A DNA stretch of 64,000 nucleotides from an uncultured Bacteroidales bacterium (GCA_937886715.1 CAKZZD010000009.1:62001-126000); one strand, 5' to 3'; positions 38,862-46,779 are shown, counted from the first letter of the stretch. The notes: generated from the letters alone by a model not told the origin. Made by a program: numbers and translations.

Positions 38862-39158
38862 TTAGAAACGTATGCCGGCGATGAGGGTGAAGAAGCCGAG
38901 CGAGAATTCGCCGATCTCCACGCGTTGCTGCGCGGTGCGCGCGGGGTAGAGGTCGACGTTGCGCCCCAGCTCGGCACTGAGGTCGATGCCGTCGGGGAAG
39001 CGGGACTTGAAGGCGTACTCGAAGTCGCGGCCGCGGTCGAAGCGGCGCATCTGCTCGGCGGTGTAGCGCGCCAGGCGCGGCTCGTGGACGTCGAGCCACA
39101 GCGCCCGCTCGCACTGCAGGCCCCGGATGTATTTGCTCATGCTCAGCAGATGGGTCAT
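38862..39158 (-). pseudogene. DUF2779 N-terminal fragment fused to a barrel-like tail
   Basis: 98 codons. The first about 78 residues (SKYIRGLQCERALWLDVHEP...FDRGRDFEYAFKSRFPDGIDLSAELG) match the N-terminus of DUF2779 nuclease-like proteins, which are normally several hundred residues. After ARTAQ the sequence switches to VEIGEFSLGFFTLIAGIRF and stops, which reads like the last strand of an outer-membrane barrel. It is probably a deletion remnant rather than a working gene. Confidence 0.55.
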
Positions 39159-39201
39159 GTTTCCGCAGATTTTATTTCTCAATCAGATTGTAAAAGATTT
39201 A

Positions 39202-39783
39202 TCAGAATTTCTTTTGGTTCTTTTCGTTCTGATTGAGCTTTAAAAATATCTCTTCCACCGAATCTGCAGAGACCAGCCCCGCGGTGCTGCGCAGCAGGAC
39301 TTCGGCGCGCATGGCGTCGAGCTGGGCGAGGAAGGGGTTGTAGTAGCCGCCGAGGTTGAGGAGTATCATCGGCTTGCCCTGGGACTGGTTCGCTCCACTT
39401 CGGTCGCGCACCAGCCCCAGCTGGTTGGCCACCATGACTTCGAGCACCTCGTCGAGGGTGCCGATGCCGCCGGGGAGGGCCACGAAGGCGTCGCTGTGGG
39501 CGATGAGGTATTCCTTGCGCTCGGCGAGGGTACGGACGCGGACGAGCTCGCTGACGGGCTGCGAGTGGATGATGTCGTCGCTGAAGAAGGTGGGGATGAC
39601 GCCCACCACGCGGCCGCCCTCTTGCAGGGCCGCGCCGCTCGTGACGCCCATCAGTCCCAGATTGCTGCCGCCGTAGAGCAGCGTGTGGCCGCCGCAGGCG
39701 ATGGCGCGGCCGAGCTGCCGCGCGGCCTCTATGATTTGTTCGCTGTGCGGGAGCGACGCCCCGCAGAAGACTGCAATGTTCAT
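39202..39783 (-). CDS. LOG-family (TIGR00730) Rossmann-fold protein
   Basis: 193 residues. Motifs VFCGASLP, LLYGGSNLGLMGVTSGAALQEGG and PGGIGTLDEVLEV are diagnostic of the LOG/'lysine decarboxylase-like' family, which hydrolyses cytokinin-type nucleoside monophosphates or related nucleotides; PGGxGTxxE carries the active-site Glu. No decarboxylase activity is implied. The C-terminus ends in a Lys/Asn-rich tail (LNQNEKNQKKF). Confidence 0.92.
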   Translation of the reverse strand: MNIAVFCGASLPHSEQIIEAARQLGRAIACGGHTLLYGGSNLGLMGVTSGAALQEGGRVVGVIPTFFSDDIIHSQPVSELVRVRTLAERKEYLIAHSDAFVALPGGIGTLDEVLEVMVANQLGLVRDRSGANQSQGKPMILLNLGGYYNPFLAQLDAMRAEVLLRSTAGLVSADSVEEIFLKLNQNEKNQKKF

Positions 39784-39807
39784 TGTGTCTGTGTTTTTGT
39801 GTTGTTG

Positions 39808-40137
39808 TCAGAACACGCGGTCGCCGTTCTTCACCGGGTGGGTGGGGCGCAGGAGGACGACCCCCTGGGCGGAGTCGGTGCCGAGGATGCGCACCTCGCT
39901 CTTGACGGAGCCGATGTGCATCGGCTGCAGGTTGACGCAGCAGACCACCTGCGTGCCTACGAGGTCGTCGGGAGTGTAGAGGGCGGTGATTTGCGCCGAC
40001 GATTTCTTCAGCCCGATTTCGGGGCCGAAGTCGATGGTGACCGCATAGGCGGGATGGCGTGCTTTCTTGTTTTCGGCGACGGCCACCACGGTGCCCACCC
40101 GCACTTCCACTTTGTCAAAGTCTGTTACATCTATCAT
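39808..40137 (-). CDS. CsaA-like tRNA-binding domain protein
   Basis: 109 residues, an OB-fold tRNA-binding domain alone (KVEVRVGTVVAVAENKKARHPAYAVTIDFG, STAQITALYTPDDLVGTQVVCCVNL-like core, MHIGSVKSEVRILG). This is the size and sequence of CsaA, a dimeric protein-export chaperone/tRNA binder. The ATG ends at 40137. Its leader contains a module also found upstream of the 40744-41493 gene. Confidence 0.9.
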   Translation of the reverse strand: MIDVTDFDKVEVRVGTVVAVAENKKARHPAYAVTIDFGPEIGLKKSSAQITALYTPDDLVGTQVVCCVNLQPMHIGSVKSEVRILGTDSAQGVVLLRPTHPVKNGDRVF

Positions 40138-40150
40138 ATTGTTTCTTTTA

Positions 40151-40199
40151 AATCTGTTGTTTCATTCGTGCATTTACACCGCACTCGGGTGCGGGGTGG
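40151..40199. repeat. Leader/boundary repeat, copy 1
   Basis: Shares AATCTGTTGTTTCATT then TGCATTT, CCGC and TGCGGGGTGG in the same order with 41522-41570, about 38 of 49 positions. It contains the small hairpin CCGCAC-TCGG-GTGCGG. The two copies bracket the low-GC segment. Confidence 0.75.
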
Positions 40200-40256
40200 C
40201 GTTGCAGGGCTGCCGCCCGCAAGGATGGCAGCCGTTTGTCATTGGTTAGTACTGGA

Positions 40257-40457
40257 TTAATGTTCTTCTACTCTTTCAATAGGAATATAAACACCCATTT
40301 CAACACATTGTGTTCCATCAATATCCCCACTTACAATTCCTTTCATTGGAGTATCGAGAACAATAGGGCAGAAATACTCTCCTGCTTTTAGTTCTTGACG
40401 TTTTACTTTTCTACTGCATCCAGCACAATATGGAATACCTTTTTTATTTGTTACCAT
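40257..40457 (-). CDS. Small zinc-ribbon-like hypothetical protein
   Basis: 66 residues, low-GC. CAGC near residue 11 and a second Cys in YFCP could make part of a zinc site (IPYCAGCSRKV...GEYFCPI). No signal peptide. It has a good -7 box and a palindrome at its transcription start. Part of the low-GC insert with the 40744 gene. Function unknown. Confidence 0.6.
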   Translation of the reverse strand: MVTNKKGIPYCAGCSRKVKRQELKAGEYFCPIVLDTPMKGIVSGDIDGTQCVEMGVYIPIERVEEH

Positions 40458-40488
40458 ACCATTTGAATTTTAATTACTACTAAGCTAG

Positions 40489-40502
40489 TTGTATCGATAC
40501 AA
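40489..40502. promoter_or_regulatory. 14-bp perfect palindrome, possible operator
   Basis: TTGTATCGATACAA lies two bases downstream of the minus-strand -7 box, across the expected transcription start of the 40257-40457 gene, an ideal repressor site. Confidence 0.5.
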
Positions 40503-40504
40503 TG

Positions 40505-40537
40505 CAAAGATAAAGCAAAAAGCCCAGAACTGCCAAA
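40505..40537 (-). promoter_or_regulatory. Promoter for the small zinc-ribbon-like gene
   Basis: TATCTTTG (40512-40505) with TTTG at 40537-40534, 21 bases apart. Confidence 0.55.
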
Positions 40538-40569
40538 TCATTTAACCATCCTTAACTTTTTTAGACGTG

Positions 40570-40725
40570 TTAGTCGCTTGAAGTAATGCCTAACTCATTC
40601 TCAATGGTTGTTCTAATGTTTTTTAGATTTTTTTCGTCCTCATCCAATGAAAACCTATAGCAGCATTGTGTCATTGTTGGGTCAAGAACAAATAGTACAT
40701 TGCCAAAGGATGGGCATACCCTCAC
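40570..40725 (-). CDS. Short ORF or gene tail inside the low-GC insert
   Basis: A 51-codon minus frame from a GTG two codons past the end of its upstream neighbour's stop region reads VRVCPSFGNVLFVLDPTMTQCCYRFSLDEDEKNLKNIRTTIENELGITSSD (written here in pieces: VRVCPSFGNVLFVL, DPTMTQCCYRFSLDED, EKNLKNIRTTIENELG). The composition looks coding. It could be a small protein, or the remaining tail of a larger one. Start uncertain. Confidence 0.4.
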   Translation of the reverse strand: MRVCPSFGNVLFVLDPTMTQCCYRFSLDEDEKNLKNIRTTIENELGITSSD

Positions 40726-40743
40726 CTACCGCGATACTCGCTA

Positions 40744-41493
40744 CTATTTGATCGAGTATTTTGCGATTGCTCTTTCTGCTGCAATATCCAGTTCTGCATA
40801 GAAACTCACATCATGTCCATTACACTCATTAATAAGTTCATCTTTATATTCTTCTTTGATTTTTTCGCAAGTCATGAATACTTGCATACTGATTGCAGCG
40901 TTAAACAAAGATACATTACCTTTCTCCTTTTCGTTATCTGCTAATGGTTTAAGATAAGCTTTAAAAATACTGTCAAATACATCCTCAATAAGATTTACAT
41001 ATTTCTTGTTTTCAGTTGTCATAGGATAATTCTTCAAATAGACATGTGTCTTCCTGAAGACACTAAACTCATCATGGTCCTCAAGGTGGAATTGCATAAG
41101 GAGCGTTGTAGGGTCTTTCTTGCTTCTTGGCGGCATATAGCTGTATTTTCGTTCTATTTCATGAACCTTATCTAACATCCAACTTTCTACAATCATCCAT
41201 ATCGTATTTGTCCGTTCTATGTTGTATGTTTTAGCTTCATCAAAGGTTTTCTTATCATAATACTCCATCAAATACAAATAATCGCCTTCTTCCACTTTTC
41301 CTTCCCATTGTTCAAATACTATACGTTTTAATTCAGAAATGGAGCACTCTGTATCATGAGCCGTTGTCTCTAGTGCGAACACTTTTTCTTTCACTTCTTT
41401 GTCCGGTAGATTTGAAAAGTCAAGTCCCAAAGATTCTATCTCGGCTGCCTTCGCGGGATTATTCTGCTTATAGTTTTCCCAATACGATATCAT
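40744..41493 (-). CDS. Hypothetical protein of low-GC insert
   Basis: 249 residues from the ATG ending at 41493 (MISYWENYKQNNPAKAAEIE); a TTG ten codons earlier is possible. Soluble, mostly helical, Lys/Glu-rich; no motif, signal or membrane segment. Base composition and codon choice (AAA, GAA, ATA, TTA) differ sharply from neighbours, so it was probably acquired. It may form a unit with the two smaller frames downstream. No family recognised. Confidence 0.75.
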   Translation of the reverse strand: MISYWENYKQNNPAKAAEIESLGLDFSNLPDKEVKEKVFALETTAHDTECSISELKRIVFEQWEGKVEEGDYLYLMEYYDKKTFDEAKTYNIERTNTIWMIVESWMLDKVHEIERKYSYMPPRSKKDPTTLLMQFHLEDHDEFSVFRKTHVYLKNYPMTTENKKYVNLIEDVFDSIFKAYLKPLADNEKEKGNVSLFNAAISMQVFMTCEKIKEEYKDELINECNGHDVSFYAELDIAAERAIAKYSIK

Positions 41494-41521
41494 TTTCTTT
41501 CTGTATTTATTGTTTCTGTTC

Positions 41522-41570
41522 AATCTGTTGTTTCATTTCTGCATTTTCGCCGCGCATATATGCGGGGTGG
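41522..41570. repeat. Leader/boundary repeat, copy 2
   Basis: Counterpart of 40151-40199. Its right end runs into the first unit of the 41-bp tandem array, so the array and the boundary repeat are related sequences. Confidence 0.75.
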
Positions 41571-41740
41571 ACTTTCGGGGCGAAAATCGGCCTCGCATAT
41601 ATGCGGGGAGCACTTTCCGGGTGAAAATCGACCGCGCATCGATGCGGAGCGCACTTTCCGGCTGAAAACCGGCCTCGCATATATGCGGGGTGCACTTGCC
41701 GGGCCGATTCGTGACCCCGCATATATGCGCGGTGCAGTTT
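41546..41740. repeat. 41-bp tandem repeat array with palindromic cores
   Basis: Five units have the core GCATATATGC (third unit GCATCGATGC) starting at 41554, 41595, 41636, 41677 and 41719, that is at 41, 41, 41 and 42 bases. The sequence between cores is also conserved (GCACTTTCCGG, GAAAATCG). Each core is flanked by C-rich and G-rich arms that can form a short hairpin. The array starts right after the DUF6261 stop. The absence of variable spacers rules out CRISPR. Confidence 0.85.
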
Positions 41741-42501
41741 CACGCCTCGGCCGGCTCCGCGTCGGGCTGCGGGTCGGTGTCGGAGCTGTCTTTCTTCTTC
41801 TTGTTGGCGTTGGGGTTCGACATGGCGTGGCGGCGGAAGTATTCGAGGTCCTCGCTGACGAGGGCGACGAGCTTCTGCGCCTCGGCGCGGTCGGGGTTGA
41901 GGAGGGCGTAGGCATTGGTGAGGCGCACGAGGGTGAGGTAGGCGCGGTCGGTGGCCTCGCGGGCTGCCTTGAGTTCGCCCATGATTTGCGCCGAGCGCTC
42001 GTCGTTGCGCTCGGCGAGGAGCTGGCGCACGCGGTCGTTGGCGGCTTTGAGGCGGTCGGCGATGATTTCGAGGCCGAGGCGGCGCAGCTGGGTGCGGTAC
42101 TGGAAGAGGTCCTGCAGCATGTTGTCGATGAGGCCGCTCTCCTTCATGTAGTTCTCCGTGGTCTTGATTTTGTAGTTGCGGACGACGCGCAGCAGGGGCT
42201 CGGCGTGCTGGGCGGTCTCGGCGATGGGGAACTTGGCGTAGGCCTTGACGGTGTCGCGCAGCGAGGCGTAGAGCTTGTCGCGCTCCTCGTCGGCGGCCTT
42301 GAGGGGGTCGGTGAGCTCGCTGTCGCGGTAGCGCTTGAAGGCTTCGTCCTCGGCCTTGAAGGCGGCGTCGAACTCGTCCTTGCCCTTGCGCCAGAGTTCG
42401 TGGTCGATGGGCAGCTCGGCGGTGCGCTTGCCGAAGGTGGTCATGTACTCGTAATGGGGCGCGTTGGCCGCCCGCGCGATGGAGATTTGGTCGATTTGCA
42501 T
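41740..42501 (-). CDS. DUF6261-like coiled-coil protein
   Basis: 253 residues, helical and charged, no signal peptide. The N-terminus MQIDQISIARAANAPHYEYMTTFG resembles DUF6261 proteins of Bacteroidales (short start, then 'xxHYEYM'). The middle has long helices (DRLKAANDRVRQLLAERNDERSAQIMGELKAAREATDRAYLTLV), and the tail is Lys- then Asp/Pro-rich (NKKKKDSSDTD). Earlier ATGs up to 42522 exist. The family's function is unknown. It is followed directly by the 41-bp array. Confidence 0.7.
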   Translation of the reverse strand: MQIDQISIARAANAPHYEYMTTFGKRTAELPIDHELWRKGKDEFDAAFKAEDEAFKRYRDSELTDPLKAADEERDKLYASLRDTVKAYAKFPIAETAQHAEPLLRVVRNYKIKTTENYMKESGLIDNMLQDLFQYRTQLRRLGLEIIADRLKAANDRVRQLLAERNDERSAQIMGELKAAREATDRAYLTLVRLTNAYALLNPDRAEAQKLVALVSEDLEYFRRHAMSNPNANKKKKDSSDTDPQPDAEPAEA

Positions 42502-42546
42502 TGCTATTTCCATATACATCATATTTATAGATGAAACATAAAGTGA

Positions 42547-43002
42547 CTATTTTGGTTGATAAGAGGTGATAAGAGCAAATGGACCGCATTCCGTCTTCAC
42601 CGTGTCGTTATAGCGATACTCAGCGTAGTCCCGCCACACCTGAATGGTTACGCATACCGTGAACGGGACTTCTTCTTCAGGAAAAGACATATCTATTTTT
42701 TCATCCAAGGGTATGTAGTACTGCTTGCCGCAGTAATCGAAATCGACAGCAGTGCATCCACATTTCCCGGCGTAAACGGGAGCGTCATTGTCAAAGTTGT
42801 ACCTTCCTCCGCCATTAACCACTATTGTCATATCCTTGATGAAAGCAATGCCTTCATCATCGTATTGCAAGCCGTCAAACAGCGATGCGCATTCGGGCAC
42901 TGTGTCGGTTGCAATGGCGTCGTTTGTTGCTGTGCCGCTCTTGCATCCGACCATCAGTCCGATGCCGCACAGCACCGCGAGGGTTAAAAATACTTTCTTC
43001 AT
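42547..43002 (-). CDS. Hypothetical lipoprotein
   Basis: 151 residues: MKKVFLTLAVLCGIGLMVGCKSG with lipobox LMVGC. The mature part has several Cys (CASLF, GKCGCTAVDFDYCGKQYYI, ECGPF) and alternating beta segments. An envelope lipid-anchored protein of unknown role. The 93-base gap upstream holds a strong hairpin. Confidence 0.7.
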   Translation of the reverse strand: MKKVFLTLAVLCGIGLMVGCKSGTATNDAIATDTVPECASLFDGLQYDDEGIAFIKDMTIVVNGGGRYNFDNDAPVYAGKCGCTAVDFDYCGKQYYIPLDEKIDMSFPEEEVPFTVCVTIQVWRDYAEYRYNDTVKTECGPFALITSYQPK

Positions 43003-43048
43003 ATACATTATATATTATTGGTTAAACTTCGTTTTCGCGCCGTGGTTT

Positions 43049-43083
43049 GTTGAGGCCCCGCGCCTCAGGCGCGGGGCCTCAAC
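43049..43083. repeat. 16-bp perfect hairpin
   Basis: GTTGAGGCCCCGCGCC (43049-43064) pairs perfectly with 43068-43083 around TCA. It sits between two minus-strand genes with no T-run, so it is more likely a processing or attenuation hairpin than a terminator. Confidence 0.7.
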
Positions 43084-43095
43084 GTCCACCGCAGG

Positions 43096-43332
43096 CTACT
43101 CTTTGCGCTTGCGCTCGGCCTCGTCTTCCTTGGCAGCGGACTTTATTTGCTCGTGGCCTTGGTCGAGAAACCACCACAGGATGGTGAAGACAACGCCACT
43201 TACCACCCCGCTAATGATAGAGTGGCGAAGTTCGTGGTGCAAAAACAATATGTTCACAAGGAAAAATACCAATGTGAATACGCCAAACAGAAACAGGTAG
43301 TAAGCCCAGTTCTTTTTCTTGAAAAGTTTCAT
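43096..43332 (-). CDS. Small two-helix membrane protein
   Basis: 78 residues. Two hydrophobic helices (about residues 10-30 and 39-57: YYLFLFGVFTLVFFLVNILF and ISGVVSGVVFTILWWFL) flanked by basic N- and charged C-termini. No family recognised. Confidence 0.6.
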   Translation of the reverse strand: MKLFKKKNWAYYLFLFGVFTLVFFLVNILFLHHELRHSIISGVVSGVVFTILWWFLDQGHEQIKSAAKEDEAERKRKE

Positions 43333-43375
43333 ATTTCTATTGTTTATTAATCATTTATTTCAGTTTATTAATCTT

Positions 43376-43648
43376 TTATTTCTTCTGCCAGCGCTTGAGC
43401 GTGGGGAAGTACTGCCGCAGGCCCTCGCGGTACTCGTCGGCGGTGAGGTGCTGGCCGGTGTTCTTGTTGAACTCGTCGAGGAACTGCACGCAGACCTCTA
43501 TCATCTCGTCCATCGTGCAGTCCTGCGTGAAGTGGCCGTCGGCGAAGCAGTACTTGCAGTAGTCGGGGTTGTCGCTCACGACCTCGTCGCTCAGCGGCAT
43601 GCCGCAGCTCTGGCAGAAGCGCTGCTGGTTGGGGAATGGGTTGTCCAT
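43376..43648 (-). CDS. Putative zinc-ribbon protein (PF12674 type)
   Basis: 90 residues. CQSCGMPLSD and YCKYCFADGHF provide a four-cysteine ribbon at residues 12-36, followed by a helical domain (MDEMIEVCVQFLDEFNK, LTADEYREGLRQYFPTLKRW). This order matches the small 'putative zinc ribbon domain' family. Nine bases upstream of it is the transketolase subunit gene, so it is probably co-transcribed. Biochemical role unknown. Confidence 0.85.
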   Translation of the reverse strand: MDNPFPNQQRFCQSCGMPLSDEVVSDNPDYCKYCFADGHFTQDCTMDEMIEVCVQFLDEFNKNTGQHLTADEYREGLRQYFPTLKRWQKK

Positions 43649-43657
43649 AGCTTTCTT

Positions 43658-44611
43658 TTATTTACGAGTTAATACTTTGTGTACCTTCTCGACGATGTCG
43701 GCGGCGCGGAGGTGGTAGTTGGTGAGCATCTCGTCGGGCGTGCCGCTCTCGCCGAACTTGTCGTCCACGGCCACGTACTCCATCGGCGTGGGGCAGTGGA
43801 GGGCGAGGGTCTGGGCCACGCTGTCGCCGAGGCCGCCGTTGAAGAGGTGCTCCTCGCAGGTCACCACGGCGCGGGTCTTCCGTGCGCTGGCCACGATGGC
43901 CTCCACGTCGAGCGGCTTGATGGTGTGGATGTTGATGACTTCGGCGCTGATGCCTTCCTTCTCCAGGGCTTCGGCGGCTTGCAGGGCTTCCCACACCAGG
44001 TGGCCGCAGGCGAAGAGGGTCACGTCCTTGCCCTCGCTCAGCAGCTGGGCCTTGCCAATCTCGAACTTCTCGTCCTCCGGCAGGAAGCAGGGCATCTTCG
44101 AGCGGCCGAGACGCAGATAGACGGGCCCGACGTGCTCGGCGGCGGCCAGCGTGGCGGCCTTGGCCTGGTTGAAGTCGGCGGGCACCAGCACGGTCATGTT
44201 CGGCAGGGCCTTCATCAGGGCGATGTCCTCCATGGTCTGGTGCGTGGCGCCATCCTCGCCGAGCGAGATGCCGGCGTGCGAGCCGCAGATCTTCACGTTC
44301 TTGTTGCTGTAGGCCACGACCTGGCGTATCTGGTCGTAGACGCGGCCGGTGACGAACTCGGCGAAGCCGCCCAGGAAGGGCACCTTGCCGCAGAGGCTCA
44401 GACCGGCGGCGATGCCGACCATGTTGGCCTCGGCGATGCCGCACTGGATGAAGCGCTCGGGGAACTCCTTGGCGAAGCCGTCCATCTTGACGCTGCCTTT
44501 CACGTCGGCGCTCAGCGCCACGACATTCTCATTGCGCTTGCCAGCTTCCACAAGGCCTTCGCCCATACCGGCGCGCAGTTCTTTCATTGATTGTTTTTCG
44601 TAGTGGGTCAT
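43658..44611 (-). CDS. Transketolase, C-terminal subunit
   Basis: 317 residues, covering the pyrimidine-binding and C-terminal domains of split transketolases: SMKELRAGMGEGLVEAGKRNENVVALSADVKGS, FIQCGIAEANMVGIAAGLSLCGKVPFLGGFAEF, GSHAGISLGEDGATHQTMEDIALM, then NIHTIKPLDVEAIVASA. The catalytic Glu of CGIAEANM is present. The matching N-terminal subunit is at 49202-50050, 4.6 kb away with four genes between, instead of adjacent. Together they would carry pentose phosphate interconversion. Confidence 0.93.
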   Translation of the reverse strand: MTHYEKQSMKELRAGMGEGLVEAGKRNENVVALSADVKGSVKMDGFAKEFPERFIQCGIAEANMVGIAAGLSLCGKVPFLGGFAEFVTGRVYDQIRQVVAYSNKNVKICGSHAGISLGEDGATHQTMEDIALMKALPNMTVLVPADFNQAKAATLAAAEHVGPVYLRLGRSKMPCFLPEDEKFEIGKAQLLSEGKDVTLFACGHLVWEALQAAEALEKEGISAEVINIHTIKPLDVEAIVASARKTRAVVTCEEHLFNGGLGDSVAQTLALHCPTPMEYVAVDDKFGESGTPDEMLTNYHLRAADIVEKVHKVLTRK

Positions 44612-44627
44612 AATTGTTATTGTTTGT

Positions 44628-45347
44628 TTATTTTATCAGGCTATTAAAATAGTTTTCTATAACTGAATCCGATGTAGGCTGGAATGTTACCCATTCAGAT
44701 ATTACTCCAAAATCGTCTCTGTAAATAGAGTGATTCCCTGGTGTAGTGTCAATTATGCATTGCTCGAATACCTTACATCCCTCTCTGTCATTATAATGCA
44801 GTTTGTCTATGTCGATGACGGTAATGATATTCATTTTATACCATAATACGGCCTTGTTTTCTTCATTTACTGTAATTCTGTCAACCAAATATTTGTAATC
44901 ATTCGTTTTTTCCCCAGCATATGGACAATGTACTCCTGTGCCATCCAGATGATGATGAACGGTTTGCATCACAGTATAGTCCATTTTTCCGTGCAATATG
45001 CCACAATTCATCACAACAGTAGTATCGTGGGGAAATGGCTCGTGAAATGTGTGAAGCATCAGGAATATGGTATCACCGTGAAAACCATACAAATCACCGA
45101 TTAGATTCAACCTGTTCAAATCAAATTTATACTGTTTGCCGTCTTCATCTAATATCAATGTTCTCTTCCAACAATAATCCGATTCCGAAGAGTAGTATAT
45201 GTAAGCAGTCCTAGTGTTGTCTATATGAAATATTTGGTGCGGCCACTTATTCATTTTGGGAGAGCAGCCTACACCACACGATTGCATCAAGAATCCAATC
45301 GTAGCTATTAGCATAGCAATGGCATGTGTATAAGATGCTTTCTTCAT
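44628..45347 (-). CDS. Hypothetical low-GC lipoprotein
   Basis: 239 residues. Signal peptide and lipobox LMQSCG, then a His/Tyr-rich beta domain (TAYIYYSSESDYCWKRTLIL, MQTVHHHLDGTGVHCPY). Base composition is lower in GC than its neighbours. Its ATG is three bases past the stop of the von Willebrand gene, so it was co-expressed with it. No family recognised. Confidence 0.7.
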   Translation of the reverse strand: MKKASYTHAIAMLIATIGFLMQSCGVGCSPKMNKWPHQIFHIDNTRTAYIYYSSESDYCWKRTLILDEDGKQYKFDLNRLNLIGDLYGFHGDTIFLMLHTFHEPFPHDTTVVMNCGILHGKMDYTVMQTVHHHLDGTGVHCPYAGEKTNDYKYLVDRITVNEENKAVLWYKMNIITVIDIDKLHYNDREGCKVFEQCIIDTTPGNHSIYRDDFGVISEWVTFQPTSDSVIENYFNSLIK

Positions 45348-45350
45348 GGG

Positions 45351-46745
45351 TTAAAACTGTATCTTGGTGGTTTGTGAACTTTCAATGACAAAGCGGCGGG
45401 TCTGGACTTGGTCGAACCGGGCAACCTGCTGAGGGTGGAGGACTACTTCGTATTGTCCTGGTTGCAACAGGAGCCTCTCGACCGAGACGCTTGGGTTGAG
45501 GTCGGTGGCGAACTCGACTTGACCGTCGTTGAGACGGAAAATGGCACCACTGATGATGCCTTTGGGCTTTTCGAGAACCAGTTGGCCGGGCATAGGCACA
45601 TTGAGCACAGTGGATGCCTGGCCTCTGACTTCGACATTGCGCAGGGTGGTGACAGGCAGGGTCTGGATCTCAAGGTCGTATCGGCCTGCCAGATATTGAC
45701 CGGTTTCGCCAACCTCCTGTGCCGCCACACGTTCGCCACCGGCACGCCGCACGATGACGTCGACGTTGGGTTGTTGCCATGGTGGACGGGCTCCGCGATA
45801 GCGCACTCGCAGGGTGCCTTCACTGACGGTGATGTCGACAAAGTTGGTGCGGTCGACCGAAAACTGCATAGCCTCGCGGCGCAGGGGAGGGTGGGTGAAG
45901 ATGGTCATGTCGTAGGTGATGAGCGGATCCATCAGCAGGGTGTCGGCACGCATCGACCCGTCGATGGTGTAGATGGTGTTCAGGCAACTGACCCCCGTGC
46001 GGCTATCGTAGAATGCCACAGGGTGTTCGGTTTCGTAGAGATGGCCTTGCTCGTCTACGACGTTGATGACGACCTTGGCTTTTTTGTCAGACATCTGGAA
46101 AATGTCGTCCAGCGTCTTGGAGAAATCTTCTTCGTGGCGCACGGGAAAGAAGTTGCCGGCACAATCGGAGTGGTTGAATTCTCCGGCACCGATGCCGAGC
46201 ACGAATGTCTGCACCACCACACCGCTGAGCTGCACCTGCCGTGCCACATTGCAGATCTCGGCGTCGCGGTCGTCCATGCCGTCGGTCACCACAAGGATGA
46301 TGTTGCGGCAATTGCCCGAAGCGGGAAAATCGCTCAAAGCGTCGGTCAACGCCGCTTCGGCAGTGCATCCGCCCTGCGGCACCAGCGTCTTGATCTTGCT
46401 TTGCAGGCGGTAGATGTTGTCGTTGCCGAAAGGCACCTCCAGACGTGTGCCATACTGTTCGCGATTGAGGTGCCCGAAGACTCGAAGAGCCACGTCGATA
46501 TTGCCGTATTCCTTGACGCTGTCGAGGAATGAAAGCAGCACCTGTTGTGTGACTTTGATCTTGGTGTTGCTTTGCCAGTGCTCCCACATTGAGTTGGAGC
46601 AGTCCAGAATCAGCAGCACGCGTGTCTTCTCAAGAGCGGTGTTGCTTTCCGACGATTGTCCGGTGGCCGTGTTGCAAAAACCGCATAATGAGACTAATGC
46701 CAATAAAATGAAAAGACTATGCGTGATATTTTTATATAGTATCAT
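45351..46745 (-). CDS. Exported von Willebrand factor A domain protein
   Basis: 464 residues. N-terminal signal segment, then a vWA domain from about residue 42: LLILDCSNSMW is the DxSxS MIDAS motif, with the conserved Thr in GGCTAEAAL and Asp in VTDGMDDRD completing the metal site. Residues 240-460 are beta-rich repeats resembling carboxypeptidase-regulatory or PEGA-like folds (GRYDLEIQTLPVTTLRNVEV, PGQYEVVLHPQQV). Likely an envelope adhesion or scaffold protein. The -7 box is only four bases from the ATG. Confidence 0.88.
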   Translation of the reverse strand: MILYKNITHSLFILLALVSLCGFCNTATGQSSESNTALEKTRVLLILDCSNSMWEHWQSNTKIKVTQQVLLSFLDSVKEYGNIDVALRVFGHLNREQYGTRLEVPFGNDNIYRLQSKIKTLVPQGGCTAEAALTDALSDFPASGNCRNIILVVTDGMDDRDAEICNVARQVQLSGVVVQTFVLGIGAGEFNHSDCAGNFFPVRHEEDFSKTLDDIFQMSDKKAKVVINVVDEQGHLYETEHPVAFYDSRTGVSCLNTIYTIDGSMRADTLLMDPLITYDMTIFTHPPLRREAMQFSVDRTNFVDITVSEGTLRVRYRGARPPWQQPNVDVIVRRAGGERVAAQEVGETGQYLAGRYDLEIQTLPVTTLRNVEVRGQASTVLNVPMPGQLVLEKPKGIISGAIFRLNDGQVEFATDLNPSVSVERLLLQPGQYEVVLHPQQVARFDQVQTRRFVIESSQTTKIQF

Positions 46746-46749
46746 TTTG

Positions 46750-46779
46750 CAAAAATACGAAAAAACAACGATATGGCAA
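46750..46779 (-). promoter_or_regulatory. Promoter for the vWA gene, likely leaderless
   Basis: TATTTTTG (46757-46750) with TTG (46779-46777) 19 bases away. The box ends four bases from the ATG. Confidence 0.55.

Noticed and set aside
41546..41740. Possible CRISPR array
   Set aside because: The whole 41-base unit is conserved, with no unique spacers, and no cas genes are present.
41507..42589. A long minus-strand frame across the DUF6261 gene and the 41-bp array
   Set aside because: Arg/Pro/Ala-rich translation with repeats of the array; it shadows the real DUF6261 frame.
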